In this document: in pieces, positions 28,923 to 38,079 of the stretch
How positions within the stretch are numbered: position 1 is the stretch's first letter
Layout of the letters: every line of letters begins with the position of its first letter
Assembly: GCA_913058265.1 (NCBI GenBank)
Contig: CAJXPQ010000011.1
Location: 43,900 to 107,899 of the forward strand
Length of the DNA: 64,000 nt
Source of the DNA: an uncultured Oligoflexia bacterium
GTDB lineage: Bacteria > Bdellovibrionota > Bacteriovoracia > Bacteriovoracales > Bacteriovoracaceae
Direction: 5' to 3'
Program-made: the position numbers and the translations under genes
The notes under the pieces: generated by a model
The model's database searches: none
Told to the model about the DNA's origin: nothing
The model's input: only the letters and a program-made list of their open reading frames with translations

Positions 28923-29483
28923 ATGAAAGAGAATAAACAAATTATTCAATCAGCATCCCTAACTCAGTTTTTCTTTAAGACATTGACTGAAGTTAACCAC
29001 CGTTCAGTTTGTCCTGTGCCAGAGGAATTAATTCTATATTCAAGTCAAGTGCTTGACCAATATGCACTGTCTGAAAATTTTTATCAAATCAATGAAGGTA
29101 AAGTAAATGAGAAGGTTTTAGGTATATCTTACCTGGAGGCTCACACGATGTCCCCAATTGATAGAAAAAGAACTTACAAAGATATTGGTGATAGCGTTTT
29201 GGTACAACTTGGACTCTTTTCCGATAGGGTTAAGAGTAAAGCTGTAAACGAAAGCTACTATATAGATTTGGGGAGATCATCATACGAAAAAATGGGGCGC
29301 TTAAATTGTTCGTTTTATGATATTCCAAATTTTTATTTACAGTTATCGACTTCATTTGAATATTTGATTAAGCTTTTAATGATAATGAATGAAAAAAATA
29401 AATTTAATTCTTTCGAAGATTACTTAATCGAGCAAAATGAATGTTCACCTATAATCTCACCATCGAAATTTAAAGCGAGCTAA
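28923..29483 (+). CDS. Conserved delta-group protein of unknown function
   Basis: 186 aa, soluble, mostly helical. Layout (an N-terminal FFKTLTEVNHRSV segment, then SPIDRKRTYKDIGDSVLVQLGLFSDRV and SYYIDLGRSSYEKMG) resembles a hypothetical family I recall from myxobacterial and Bdellovibrio-type genomes in which an LGD...GFF helix precedes a YY..LG..AY helix. That family has no known function. The recognition is from memory and was not checked. Converges with the downstream M16 protease and overlaps it by 4 bases. Confidence 0.72.
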   Translation: MKENKQIIQSASLTQFFFKTLTEVNHRSVCPVPEELILYSSQVLDQYALSENFYQINEGKVNEKVLGISYLEAHTMSPIDRKRTYKDIGDSVLVQLGLFSDRVKSKAVNESYYIDLGRSSYEKMGRLNCSFYDIPNFYLQLSTSFEYLIKLLMIMNEKNKFNSFEDYLIEQNECSPIISPSKFKAS

Positions 29484-29492
29484 TTAGCTCGC
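29475..29492 (-). terminator. 18-bp perfect palindrome spanning both stop codons
   Basis: GCGAGCTAATTAGCTCGC contains the stop codons of the two converging genes. On the minus strand it is followed by TTTAAATTT, a fair U-tract, so it probably ends the M16 protease transcript. On the plus strand no T-run follows. Confidence 0.45.
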
Positions 29493-32035
29493 CCTACATC
29501 AATTGTAATCCAGTCATCTTTTAAGAATTTACTCAAAAAATTATTTACATCATCTCTTTTGAATTTATCAATATCTTCCATCGAGGAGTGTTGATAATCT
29601 ACGCCCAAACTGTGTAGAACTGGTACAGAGTAAAAATGAGCATAGTCGTCATTTGTTTGTAAGCTTAATTGATTCTGACCTTTAATCATTTTCTTGATTG
29701 TCATAAATTCTTTTTGAGAGAATCCTCTTTTTTGATACTTTTGAATGATATCCTTTATCGACTTTAAAGCGGCGTCCTTCTTATCATGTCCGGTTCCAAT
29801 ATAGATTCCCCAGTATCCACCCTCAAGAGAAGTATTTTGTATTGGCTGAACAGAATAACAAAGCCCTTTACGATCTCTTACTTCCACGAACAATTCTGAT
29901 GATTGACCGGAGAGATATGTTGTTAACATTTTTAAGTAGAAGTCCTCTTTAGATCCCGCCTTGTATGACGGTTTACCTATCATGATATGAGTCTGCTCTC
30001 TATCAAACTCAAAGGATTCGTGACAGTTTGTTATCGCTTTTATTTTTTTTACTTTTAATTTTTTTACACTACGAGGCTTTAAGTCTTTAACAATATTTTT
30101 GTAAATATCCAGAATATAATGCTCATCACCGTCACCACAGTAAGTGAGAACAATTTCATTTGAACTAAGATATTTTTGGTGCATATCAAGGACTAGTTTT
30201 CGGTTCAATTTTTTTATACTTGATTCAGAACCAACGATGTCCATATGGTAAGGGTGTTGATTAAAAACTCTATTACTAAACTCTCTGAAACATTTTTTAA
30301 CAGGCTCTTCTTTTTGGATGTGAAGAGTTCTTTTAATGAGTTCTTTTTCTAGCTTAAAGTATGTACTTGGCATTGTGGGCTCAGTAAGTATTTTTCCAAA
30401 GTGATTTAATAGGGAATCTGTAAACTCAGACAGACCTTGAAAGGTGAGGCCATAAGCATTCCTTCCAGAGAAACCGCTGAGATAAGATGACTTTAAATCG
30501 AGCTCATTTTTAAGATCTTCGTATTTACAGCCTTTATGTCCGTAAGTTAAATTTTTTCCAATAAGGTTAAAAACACCATTGTTTTCAGCAGTCTCATCTG
30601 TAAGTCCACCTTTAATATAAGCGTGAGAGACAAACGTTGGTGCTAAAGGATTATGTCTATAAATTAGTTTAATTCCTTTCTTTAATTCAAATACTTTTAC
30701 TTCGGGATCAAAAGTGGAAGAGATATATTTAAGCTGAGAGCTCGCTTTGGTACTACTTTTAGTAGCATTTTTAATATCAGCGATAAATGAGTCGAGAATG
30801 GTATTATCAACTTTTACATCTTTAGGCGTTTGCACTGAAATGTGCAAATTCCTGTTAAGAATTTTTGACAGTGAGTGTAGAATTTGTTCTTTTTTAACTT
30901 TTTTCATCTTGGCAATAAATTCATTCTCACAGTGAATATCTCCTGTTTGTGCAAAGCCGTGCCCTAAGGAGAATGCATATGATTCAATTGATTCTTTTTC
31001 GTAAATTTTAGAAGCCACATACTGATTTCTAATACGATCAATATCATTTTGAGTGAAGGATTCTATAAATACTTTCTGAAGAGTTTTGGTGAATTCCTTT
31101 AATACCAATTCTAGGTTTTCAGCTGGAGCAGACATTCTTATAAAGTGACAGCCCCCATTATTAAAAAACATTGAGGAGCAGCCTATGGCACTTGCTAGAG
31201 ATGTATCATGAACAAGTCCTTTGTGAAGGGGAGAGTTATCTCCAAAGCCAAGGCAGTTTAGTGCTAGGTCTTCAATTGCTCCTTCTTCAGATGAATAATT
31301 AGGTGCTTCAATAGTAATTGATATAGTTGTTTGGTTAACTTCTTTACTGTGAACTTGATGAGAGTCTTTGTTTTTTAGCTTAAAGGTAGGGAACTTGGCC
31401 CTGTCACCACTTGGAAGGTCAAAACTCTCGATTTGCTTAATGAGTTTATCTCGATCTTTAATCCCGCCAGCAACAACTAGCATGGCATTTTCTTGATTAT
31501 AGTATTTGTTACGAAACTCATGGAGTTGTTTTACAGTGAAATTCTTAATATTTTTTTCTGTTCCTAGAATTGGATGTTTGTATCCACTCGTAAAGGAATT
31601 ATTTTGAATTTTAAAGAAGTTATATTGAGAAGAGTTATCAATTGATCTGCGGTATTCCTCAAAAACAACTTCCCTTTCTGGTATTAAATCTTTTTCAAGG
31701 AACAGGGGATTCGAGACCATATCCATTAATACATCAACTGTTGTTTTAGTATTTTCAGCAGGACCATTAATGTAGTAGCATGTGTAGTCAAAAGAGGTGA
31801 ATGCATTTATCTCACCACCGTAAGACTCAACCGTCTTAGCTATTTTGGCTCCAGGATATTTTTTACTTCCTTTAAAGAACATATGCTCAAGAAAATGGGC
31901 AATACCTTGATTTTCTTTTTTCTCTAGCGAACTTCCGGCTTTAAACCAAATTTGTGCAGTTGTTACTGTAGAGAAAGGTGATGTAATCAAGAGCGTATTA
32001 AGGCCATTTGATAATGTTAATTGCTCAGTTTTCAT
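29480..32035 (-). CDS. M16 family zinc metalloprotease (two-module)
   Basis: 851 aa pitrilysin-type protease. The inverted zinc motif HFLEH is at residues 47-51 (His47, Glu50, His51), followed by GGEINAFTSFDYTCYYI and the third-ligand region VFEEYRRS. A second M16 module in the C-terminal half lacks HxxEH but keeps RDRKGLCYSV and the substrate-gripping part, so it is the inactive partner that closes the chamber. No signal peptide, so it is likely cytoplasmic, and larger than PqqL-type single units. Predicted to degrade small peptides. AGGA precedes the ATG. It is divergent from the glycosyltransferase gene. Confidence 0.9.
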   Translation of the reverse strand: MKTEQLTLSNGLNTLLITSPFSTVTTAQIWFKAGSSLEKKENQGIAHFLEHMFFKGSKKYPGAKIAKTVESYGGEINAFTSFDYTCYYINGPAENTKTTVDVLMDMVSNPLFLEKDLIPEREVVFEEYRRSIDNSSQYNFFKIQNNSFTSGYKHPILGTEKNIKNFTVKQLHEFRNKYYNQENAMLVVAGGIKDRDKLIKQIESFDLPSGDRAKFPTFKLKNKDSHQVHSKEVNQTTISITIEAPNYSSEEGAIEDLALNCLGFGDNSPLHKGLVHDTSLASAIGCSSMFFNNGGCHFIRMSAPAENLELVLKEFTKTLQKVFIESFTQNDIDRIRNQYVASKIYEKESIESYAFSLGHGFAQTGDIHCENEFIAKMKKVKKEQILHSLSKILNRNLHISVQTPKDVKVDNTILDSFIADIKNATKSSTKASSQLKYISSTFDPEVKVFELKKGIKLIYRHNPLAPTFVSHAYIKGGLTDETAENNGVFNLIGKNLTYGHKGCKYEDLKNELDLKSSYLSGFSGRNAYGLTFQGLSEFTDSLLNHFGKILTEPTMPSTYFKLEKELIKRTLHIQKEEPVKKCFREFSNRVFNQHPYHMDIVGSESSIKKLNRKLVLDMHQKYLSSNEIVLTYCGDGDEHYILDIYKNIVKDLKPRSVKKLKVKKIKAITNCHESFEFDREQTHIMIGKPSYKAGSKEDFYLKMLTTYLSGQSSELFVEVRDRKGLCYSVQPIQNTSLEGGYWGIYIGTGHDKKDAALKSIKDIIQKYQKRGFSQKEFMTIKKMIKGQNQLSLQTNDDYAHFYSVPVLHSLGVDYQHSSMEDIDKFKRDDVNNFLSKFLKDDWITIDVGRAN

Positions 32036-32114
32036 TAATATCCTGTTGTTTTTAGATTGATAGATAGATAGAATACTAGAACATTAGAATCTTATCAATT
32101 TATAGAAGTGATTT

Positions 32115-33392
32115 ATGAAAGTAGCATTAGTTTATTCATTTGAGGAGTCATCTTGGTTTAGCTGTACCATAATAGTCAAGAACCTATTAGCTTCCTATGA
32201 GAGAGTTTTTGGTAAAGAGAATATAACTCATATCAACTATTCTCATAATCGACATGTGGCATCTTCAGATATTGAGGTGCTTGCAAAGTCAGATATTTCT
32301 AAGGTCATATTTATAGACCATAAGCCTACACCGGTTAATTTCTTAATTAAGTTGGCTGCGGCCGAAAAAAATATCTCAACAGAACGAGAGTTTATCATTC
32401 ATGTATTTGGGGACTTTCCATTATATCTGGTGGAGTGGAGAACTGTATTTGAGAAGTTGAAGGGTAGATCAGCTAAATTTATATGTGCGTCACAGAAGCA
32501 ACGAAACTTTATTAGAAAATTTTTTAAGCAAGACGAGATTCAATTTGTTTCTCCTTTTCCTGTTCAATTAGATAGTTTTTATCATTCTGATAAGGCAAGG
32601 AAAAGTAAGAGAGAAGAGTTGGGTCTTAGCAAAGAAAAAGTATTTATCTATACGGGAAGACTATCCCTTCAAAAAAGAATTACTGAACTTATCGAACTCT
32701 TTGGTGAAGCTCTAAGGACGAAGAGAATTGAGAGTAATTCAAAGCTTCTGATAGTTGGAAAGACGGATGAATTAGGTGTTCCTTACCTAGACCATAACTT
32801 AATCTGTGGAGAGTATTTTCGATCCATCGATAAGGCGATTATTGAGTTAGGTGAATTTGCTGATAATATAATTTGTACTGGAGTTATAAATAATAAGGAA
32901 CTCGTAAACTATTACAATGCTGCTGATCATTATTTAAGCTTGAGCACATATCATGATGAAGATTATGGTATGTCAGTTGCGGAAGCACTATGCTGTGGAT
33001 TACCAGCAACCATTACCAATTGGGCAGGCTATAGATCATTCCAATTAGAGGGCCATGAACAGTTCTGTCAGCTCGTTCCCGTAGAGCTTTCAGAATATTT
33101 GCCAAAAATTGATAGTGATTGCTTTTTGAATCTTTTGAGTAAAACAAAAGATTTAAATATAGATCGTAGTGAAATGTCCAAGGTGTATACAGAACATTTC
33201 TCTGTAGCATCTTGTGCGGATAACTTAAGAAGCATCTCTGAAGCCAAGGTTGAATTCTTCTCTGAATCGAGCGAGGCAATGGTTTCATTAACAAATGAGC
33301 AATTTCTTAGAGGTAATTTAATATTTAAACAGCAAGACTCTAAAAAATACAATAAACGATATTTTGAGGTATACGATGTCTACTCTGAATAA
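32115..33392 (+). CDS. GT4-type glycosyltransferase
   Basis: 425 aa. The C-terminal half has the GT-B donor-site pattern: FIYTGRLSLQKRITELIELF (nucleotide-sugar site start) and the later E-x7-E-like block DEDYGMSVAEALCCGLPATITNWAGY. The N-terminal acceptor domain is divergent. Likely transfers a sugar to a surface polysaccharide. The acceptor and sugar are unknown. It overlaps the next gene by 17 nt and stands close to a polysaccharide ABC exporter on the opposite strand, so the block may make and export one glycan. Confidence 0.85.
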   Translation: MKVALVYSFEESSWFSCTIIVKNLLASYERVFGKENITHINYSHNRHVASSDIEVLAKSDISKVIFIDHKPTPVNFLIKLAAAEKNISTEREFIIHVFGDFPLYLVEWRTVFEKLKGRSAKFICASQKQRNFIRKFFKQDEIQFVSPFPVQLDSFYHSDKARKSKREELGLSKEKVFIYTGRLSLQKRITELIELFGEALRTKRIESNSKLLIVGKTDELGVPYLDHNLICGEYFRSIDKAIIELGEFADNIICTGVINNKELVNYYNAADHYLSLSTYHDEDYGMSVAEALCCGLPATITNWAGYRSFQLEGHEQFCQLVPVELSEYLPKIDSDCFLNLLSKTKDLNIDRSEMSKVYTEHFSVASCADNLRSISEAKVEFFSESSEAMVSLTNEQFLRGNLIFKQQDSKKYNKRYFEVYDVYSE

Positions 33393-34338
33393 GATAAAGA
33401 ATATTATTGATACCAATACAAATGAAGAAATTCTCTACAAGAAGTGGAATACTAATAACCGCGATGAACTCTTTACTCAAATATATTGGAACTATTCCCC
33501 AATAACATCAAAGTATTTTTTTGAAGGAAATCCAGCATTTTTTTATGAATATAAAGATTTGTTTGATATGGGACGCTATCCAATTACTATGATTCGGGAT
33601 GGATTTCTTGGAATATTAGACTTCTTTCTTGTTCATCCAAAGCCAATTAAAGATTATCAATCAATACTGTTATTACCACAAAAGTATGAAGCGCTAATAC
33701 CTACTAGCTGGAAAGACCAGGTGGCCCTATATACATTAGAGCTTAATGAAAAATTTGTGGAAAAAAATAAAGATCACTTAGTTATTTATGGATACTCTAC
33801 AGAAGAAATGTACTTAAAGAGTGACATCGAAGAGAGAGTTAAAGAGCTAAAGGTGGATGCAGAAAAATATAAAAAAATAGACTTTATATTTCCGCAAAGA
33901 GATTCATTGTTATCTTCTGAGAAAGTAAGGTCCACATCAAAATTTTCCCTGGATTTATACAAAAACATTTATAAATATTTTGGTTTTGAGACCGAAATTC
34001 ACCATGACGTTGATAAGTTTTTTGTGAAGAATAAGTTGGAGAACTTTACATATATTAACTTTAATAAAGATAAGGTTCTTATTAATGATGATTTTATGGA
34101 TTACTACCTTATAAGTGCCAATGCTTATCCGCTTAATATGAATCATTATAGCGACAATGAAAAAGCTCTCAGTTATAATTTATCATTAAATCACAAAGTG
34201 ATAATAAGAGAATTTGATTCATCTAAGTCTAAGTTTAATGAATTATATGTAAATCATAGAATGAAAAGAAAGACTTCGAGTATTTATGAGCTATTTAATT
34301 ATTCTGAAGTCAGAGAGAGTTTTCAAAAACTATACTAA
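33376..34338 (+). CDS. Uncharacterised protein linked to glycosyltransferase
   Basis: 320 aa, very rich in Lys, Asn, Tyr, Phe, no signal peptide or membrane helix, no motif I can name. The start at 33376 is set by GAGGT 5 nt upstream; a TTG at 33364 is in frame. The gene overlaps the glycosyltransferase gene by 17 nt, so the two are almost certainly translated together. Its job is presumably in the same glycan step or its regulation. The last four bases overlap the convergent signal-peptidase-like gene. Confidence 0.7.
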   Translation: MSTLNKIKNIIDTNTNEEILYKKWNTNNRDELFTQIYWNYSPITSKYFFEGNPAFFYEYKDLFDMGRYPITMIRDGFLGILDFFLVHPKPIKDYQSILLLPQKYEALIPTSWKDQVALYTLELNEKFVEKNKDHLVIYGYSTEEMYLKSDIEERVKELKVDAEKYKKIDFIFPQRDSLLSSEKVRSTSKFSLDLYKNIYKYFGFETEIHHDVDKFFVKNKLENFTYINFNKDKVLINDDFMDYYLISANAYPLNMNHYSDNEKALSYNLSLNHKVIIREFDSSKSKFNELYVNHRMKRKTSSIYELFNYSEVRESFQKLY

Positions 34339-34679
34339 GTTAGAAATCTAAGCATAACTTTTTGCCACCAACTAAATTTTGGAGAAATCACCTTGCCAAG
34401 AAGATATTTATTATCAATGGGATCATCAAACTTGTTGGTTGCTAAGGCTTTAGTTTGAAAGGAATTTTCCTTCTTTGAGACTAGGATATGACAGACAAAG
34501 ATATCATTTTCCCAGAATACAACAATATCATAGGGTGAAACTTCGTCAATACTTGCAATTTGAACAGTTATAACCTCATTTGTACCGATCCAGGGCTCCA
34601 TTGATCCGCTAACGATATGTACCTTATGAGTTCCACGATTAATTTTAAATTTTTTAAATTGAAGGAGACTATATTCCAT
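34335..34679 (-). CDS. Minimal S26B (SipW-like) signal-peptidase-fold protein
   Basis: 114 aa. Near the N-terminus SGSMEPWI supplies the nucleophile Ser26 of signal peptidase I enzymes. The following EVSPYDIVVFW corresponds to the second box. His64 in VCHIL and the later KALATNKFDDP correspond to the box in which the SipW/S26B subgroup uses His instead of Lys as general base and has a TKGDxN-like turn. There is no clear membrane anchor, unlike true signal peptidases, so it could be a soluble processing enzyme or degenerate. It starts on the overlap TAATG with the ABC ATPase gene, so it belongs to that operon. Confidence 0.68.
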   Translation of the reverse strand: MEYSLLQFKKFKINRGTHKVHIVSGSMEPWIGTNEVITVQIASIDEVSPYDIVVFWENDIFVCHILVSKKENSFQTKALATNKFDDPIDNKYLLGKVISPKFSWWQKVMLRFLT

Positions 34680-35452
34680 TACTCAGAAAACTTATCAACA
34701 TAGAAGTCAATACCTTCATTAACATCACCATCAAATAGAATTCGATGTTCACCTAATACAATAACTCTATTACATATACTTCTTACAGTTTCTTTGTCGT
34801 GACTAATGAAGAGTACTGCGCCAGAACCCTCAATAACTTTCTTGATTCTTGAGGATACTTTCTCATTAAAGAATTCGTCGCCGCCGTTAAAGACTTCGTC
34901 GAGTATAAGTAGGTCACAGGGTTTGGCCGAAACGATACTTAAGAATAGCCGTACCTTCATACCTTTACTGTAAATCTTGAAAGGAGAGTTGATGTATTGG
35001 TGGAGTTCAGAAAACTCTAATGACTCTTCAACAATTTCAGCTCTTTCAACTTTACTGAGGTGAGAATAGATAATATTGGTTATAATCCATGCATTTTCTT
35101 TACCAGAAAGCTCTGGCTGTATCACACTCTCTGTATCAAAAATTGCTCTAGTCGTGCCATTAACAATGATGCCATCCTTATCTCCGTACATCCCTGAAAT
35201 TGTGCGACAGAGAGTCGTCTTACCAACTCCATTTATACCGAGAAAACCAAGTCGCTCACCATTTCTGAGATCAAAGCTTATCTTCTTCAGTATTTCAACT
35301 TTTTTTGGTCTATTGAAAAAGAAGCGAACAGGAGACTTTATGAAGTCGAGAGACAAGTCCTTAAGGCTTTTACTTTGATAGCGAGAAAAGTTAAAACTAA
35401 TCGTAAGATCTTTAACTTCTAAAATTTTTTTAGATATTGATGTAGAGTTCAT
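34679..35452 (-). CDS. ABC-2 exporter ATPase (Wzt/TagH type)
   Basis: 257 aa nucleotide-binding subunit. Walker A GINGVGKTT, signature YSKGMKVRL (the variant typical of polysaccharide/teichoic-acid exporters), Walker B CDLLILDEVF, switch His in FISHDKE. No C-terminal carbohydrate-binding extension like that of Wzt. It overlaps the permease gene by 23 nt and the S26B-like gene by one base, forming a three-gene minus-strand operon. Confidence 0.92.
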   Translation of the reverse strand: MNSTSISKKILEVKDLTISFNFSRYQSKSLKDLSLDFIKSPVRFFFNRPKKVEILKKISFDLRNGERLGFLGINGVGKTTLCRTISGMYGDKDGIIVNGTTRAIFDTESVIQPELSGKENAWIITNIIYSHLSKVERAEIVEESLEFSELHQYINSPFKIYSKGMKVRLFLSIVSAKPCDLLILDEVFNGGDEFFNEKVSSRIKKVIEGSGAVLFISHDKETVRSICNRVIVLGEHRILFDGDVNEGIDFYVDKFSE

Positions 35453-36194
35453 TTCTCGTCTTTTTCCAAATGATAGTTGATAGAATTATAAATATAACAC
35501 AGGCTATAAGTCCGTGTATCAATGCCTGATACAAATCATAATAGGTAAATTGCCAGAGTGTAACTTTGAACATTCTAATCAGCGCAAAGAACGGATTAAA
35601 GTCAACCATGACCTGGTATTCACTTGGAATCATATGACGAGGATAGAATATGGGTGTTAAGAAAAGCATAACACTGATTATAAAGTTTGAAATATATTGA
35701 GTGTCTCTAAAAAAAACCTGCAAGGTTGCTAGTCCAATGCAGATTGCCGTTGTTCCTAAAATTAAGATGAAAAAGGCTATTGGTATCATTGCCAAACCTA
35801 TAGGATGTATTTGAACGTCTTCCCATAACAGAACAAGTAAGAATAAAAACGGAAGAAAGAAGTTTATAAAGCTATCTATGGTTTTAGATATAATGATAGA
35901 TATGGGATGTATCTGAAAAGAAAGAAGTGAGTCTCTCATTGTAATGAAGCTGCTAACAGTTGTTGTAATTGTAGAGCTTATAAAAATCCAAGGAAGCAAC
36001 CCACTTAAAAGAAAAATATAGTAACTGGTCACATTAATCTTTAGAACATGCTTGAATATTAAGCCGTGAACAGCAAAGACAGAAAGGGGACTAATCATAA
36101 CCCAAAAAATACCAGCGATTGTATTCCTGTAACGTGCTTTCATTTCAGCGATGGTTAATGTACTAATGATAAGTAATTGATTTTTATAATGCAT
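35430..36194 (-). CDS. ABC-2 exporter permease (polysaccharide type)
   Basis: 254 aa with six predicted hydrophobic segments and the family N-terminal motif IAEMKARYRNTIAGIFWVMISPL, as in Wzm/TagG. Exports a lipid-linked glycan across the inner membrane with the ATPase encoded next. The frame is open to a TTG at 36227; I use the ATG at 36194, which starts MHYKNQLL directly before the conserved region. Neither has a good ribosome site. Divergent from the HemW gene; the TTG start would leave only 8 bp between them. Confidence 0.87.
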   Translation of the reverse strand: MHYKNQLLIISTLTIAEMKARYRNTIAGIFWVMISPLSVFAVHGLIFKHVLKINVTSYYIFLLSGLLPWIFISSTITTTVSSFITMRDSLLSFQIHPISIIISKTIDSFINFFLPFLFLLVLLWEDVQIHPIGLAMIPIAFFILILGTTAICIGLATLQVFFRDTQYISNFIISVMLFLTPIFYPRHMIPSEYQVMVDFNPFFALIRMFKVTLWQFTYYDLYQALIHGLIACVIFIILSTIIWKKTRNELYINI

Positions 36195-36235
36195 AGGTAA
36201 TTTTAAATGACTCTTAGAATAATGCAAACGATTTA

Positions 36236-37357
36236 ATGAATAATATCCACTCTTTATACTTTCACTTTCCTTTTTGCAGACACCTTTGCAATTATTGCGA
36301 CTTCTATAAGCACAAGCTTGAGACTTACTCTCAAGTAAGAGAATTTGAGACCTTACTTCTAGAGCAGTGGGAGCAACATAAAATTTTTCTTGAAGATCAT
36401 AAGTTTAAACTTGGAAAAATTGATACTATCTATATTGGTGGAGGAACGCCTTCTCTTTGGGGAAAGGATGGGGCTGATTTTTTTAGCTCCTTTTTAAAGT
36501 CTGAGGGGATCGAGCTCTCTAAGAGTTGTGAATTTACAATTGAGGTTGATCCAGATGTTTTTTCTGAAGAGACGGTAAAGAGCTGGATAAAGATAGGAGC
36601 AAATCGTTTTTCAATAGGTGTTCAGTCTTATAGCAATAAATTACTTGAAATTATGGATCGTCAGCACTGTTTAAAAGACGTTGATAAGTGCTTAAAATAT
36701 TTTGATGAAAATAATATTAACTACTCTGTTGATCTAATGCTTGGCCTGCCTAACTCCTCTGATAGAGTGATCCAAGAAGAGTTGGAAGCGCTATTGGCTT
36801 ATTCTCCAAGTCACTTCAGCGTTTATATTCTCAAAACAAGAAAGAATTATCCTCATAGAGAAAAACTTCCATTAGATGATCAAATTCGTGATGAATATCT
36901 GTTTGTATCAAAATATCTTAGATCGAAAGGCTATGACCATTATGAAATTTCAAACTTCGCTAAGGAGGGAAAATTCTCAAAGCACAATATTAAGTATTGG
37001 GATTACACGAGTGTTGGCGCTGTTGGTCCAAACGCTACAGGTCTTTTAGTGGAGACTAACCACGCTTTAAGGTATCAATGGAAAAGTATATCTGCAGGGT
37101 TTCAAGTTGAAAAAATAGAGGGAGAGTCGCTTACAATAGAAAAGCTTTTTTTGGGCTTAAGGCATAGATTTGGCTTTGATATAAATAAGTTATTTCTAAT
37201 AAAAGATCACCAAGCCTTGGATAAGATCTATGATAATTGGGATAAAATGGACTATTTGGACGTTAACTCTTCCAGGGAAAGTATTGTCTTAAGTAGCCTG
37301 GGATTTCTTATGTGCGATAGTTTGATCGATGATATATTTAAAAAAATTGATTTCTAG
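36236..37357 (+). CDS. HemW-like radical SAM protein
   Basis: 373 aa. The radical SAM motif CRHLCNYC has Cys14, Cys18, Cys21; GGGTPS (SAM binding) and RFSIGVQSY follow. This pattern is shared by HemN (oxygen-independent coproporphyrinogen oxidase) and HemW (heme chaperone). The length and the lack of the long HemN N-terminus and second Cys point to HemW. No sign that heme synthesis genes are nearby. The ATG lies within AT-rich sequence with no clear ribosome site. Confidence 0.85.
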   Translation: MNNIHSLYFHFPFCRHLCNYCDFYKHKLETYSQVREFETLLLEQWEQHKIFLEDHKFKLGKIDTIYIGGGTPSLWGKDGADFFSSFLKSEGIELSKSCEFTIEVDPDVFSEETVKSWIKIGANRFSIGVQSYSNKLLEIMDRQHCLKDVDKCLKYFDENNINYSVDLMLGLPNSSDRVIQEELEALLAYSPSHFSVYILKTRKNYPHREKLPLDDQIRDEYLFVSKYLRSKGYDHYEISNFAKEGKFSKHNIKYWDYTSVGAVGPNATGLLVETNHALRYQWKSISAGFQVEKIEGESLTIEKLFLGLRHRFGFDINKLFLIKDHQALDKIYDNWDKMDYLDVNSSRESIVLSSLGFLMCDSLIDDIFKKIDF

Positions 37358-37453
37358 CCGAAAACAGTTATGCGCGCTGCACTGTTAACTGTAACTACTT
37401 GTAATTTTATTTAATCCTATCGAAGATAAAAAACTTTTTTTTACGTCAGAACA

Positions 37454-37486
37454 TTGACATGAATGGGATCGATACCATTTTATAAA
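37454..37486 (+). promoter_or_regulatory. Promoter with palindromic operator upstream of grpE
   Basis: TTGACA (37454-37459) is followed by a near-perfect palindrome AATGGGATCGATACCATT (37462-37479; one mismatched pair) and then TTTTATAA. Read as a heat-shock promoter, CCATTTTAT after ATTGACA recalls the sigma32 pattern (CTTGAA ... CCCCAT). Read as sigma70, the TATAAA at 37481 is 21 nt away, too far. The palindrome covers the spacer and -10, a place for a repressor. It is not a CIRCE element. Confidence 0.45.
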
Positions 37487-37514
37487 CAGAGTTAAATTAT
37501 TGGAGATCTGATAA

Positions 37515-38060
37515 ATGGAAAATACAGAACAAGAAGAAATCAATGTTAAAGGTGAGTCTGAGGCAAGCACAGAAGCAGAGGCTGAAGTAAAAGCAACTGA
37601 GCAAGAAGAAGCCGTAACTGAAAAAAAAGAAGAAGACTTTAAAGAGAAGTACTTTTACCTGGCAGCTCAAATGCAAAATATGGAAAAGCGTTTCGAAAGA
37701 GAAAAAGACAACTTATATAAATTCGGAAACGAAAAAGTTATGAAAGACTTAATTGATGTTTTAGATAACTTTGAGAGAACACTTGGATTTATTGAAAAAG
37801 ACGAAGATGAGAAAGTTAAAAACATTGTTGTCGGAATTGAAATGATTACAAAAATGTTTTTGGACTCATTAAGCAAGCACGGGCTCAAAAAGATTGAAGC
37901 GCTTGACCAAGAATTTGATCCAAATTTCCATGAAGCTCTATCGCAGAGAGCGGAAGAGGGAAAAGAGAATAATACAATTGTAGAAGTTTTTCAAAACGGA
38001 TACACGTTAAACGATAGAGTGCTGAGAGCAGCGAAAGTAATAATAGTAAAAAACGATTAA
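37515..38060 (+). CDS. grpE: Nucleotide exchange factor GrpE
   Basis: 181 aa. Acidic, Glu-rich unstructured N-terminus (residues 2-40), then the long coiled coil AAQMQNMEKRFEREKDNLYKFG and the beta-wing region FDPNFHEALSQRAEEG...YTLNDRVLRAAKVIIVK, which is the diagnostic GrpE C-terminal pattern. Exchanges ADP for ATP on DnaK. First gene of a grpE-dnaK-dnaJ set. GGAG precedes the start. No hrcA gene lies upstream. Confidence 0.95.
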   Translation: MENTEQEEINVKGESEASTEAEAEVKATEQEEAVTEKKEEDFKEKYFYLAAQMQNMEKRFEREKDNLYKFGNEKVMKDLIDVLDNFERTLGFIEKDEDEKVKNIVVGIEMITKMFLDSLSKHGLKKIEALDQEFDPNFHEALSQRAEEGKENNTIVEVFQNGYTLNDRVLRAAKVIIVKND

Positions 38061-38079
38061 TATATTTAAGGAGTAAGTA

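Noticed and set aside
32058..32070. GATA tandem repeat in the gap before the glycosyltransferase
   Set aside because: Only three units; not notable.
37363..37386. AACAGT/ACTGTT inverted repeat after HemW as terminator
   Set aside because: Short stem, 12-nt loop, no T-run.
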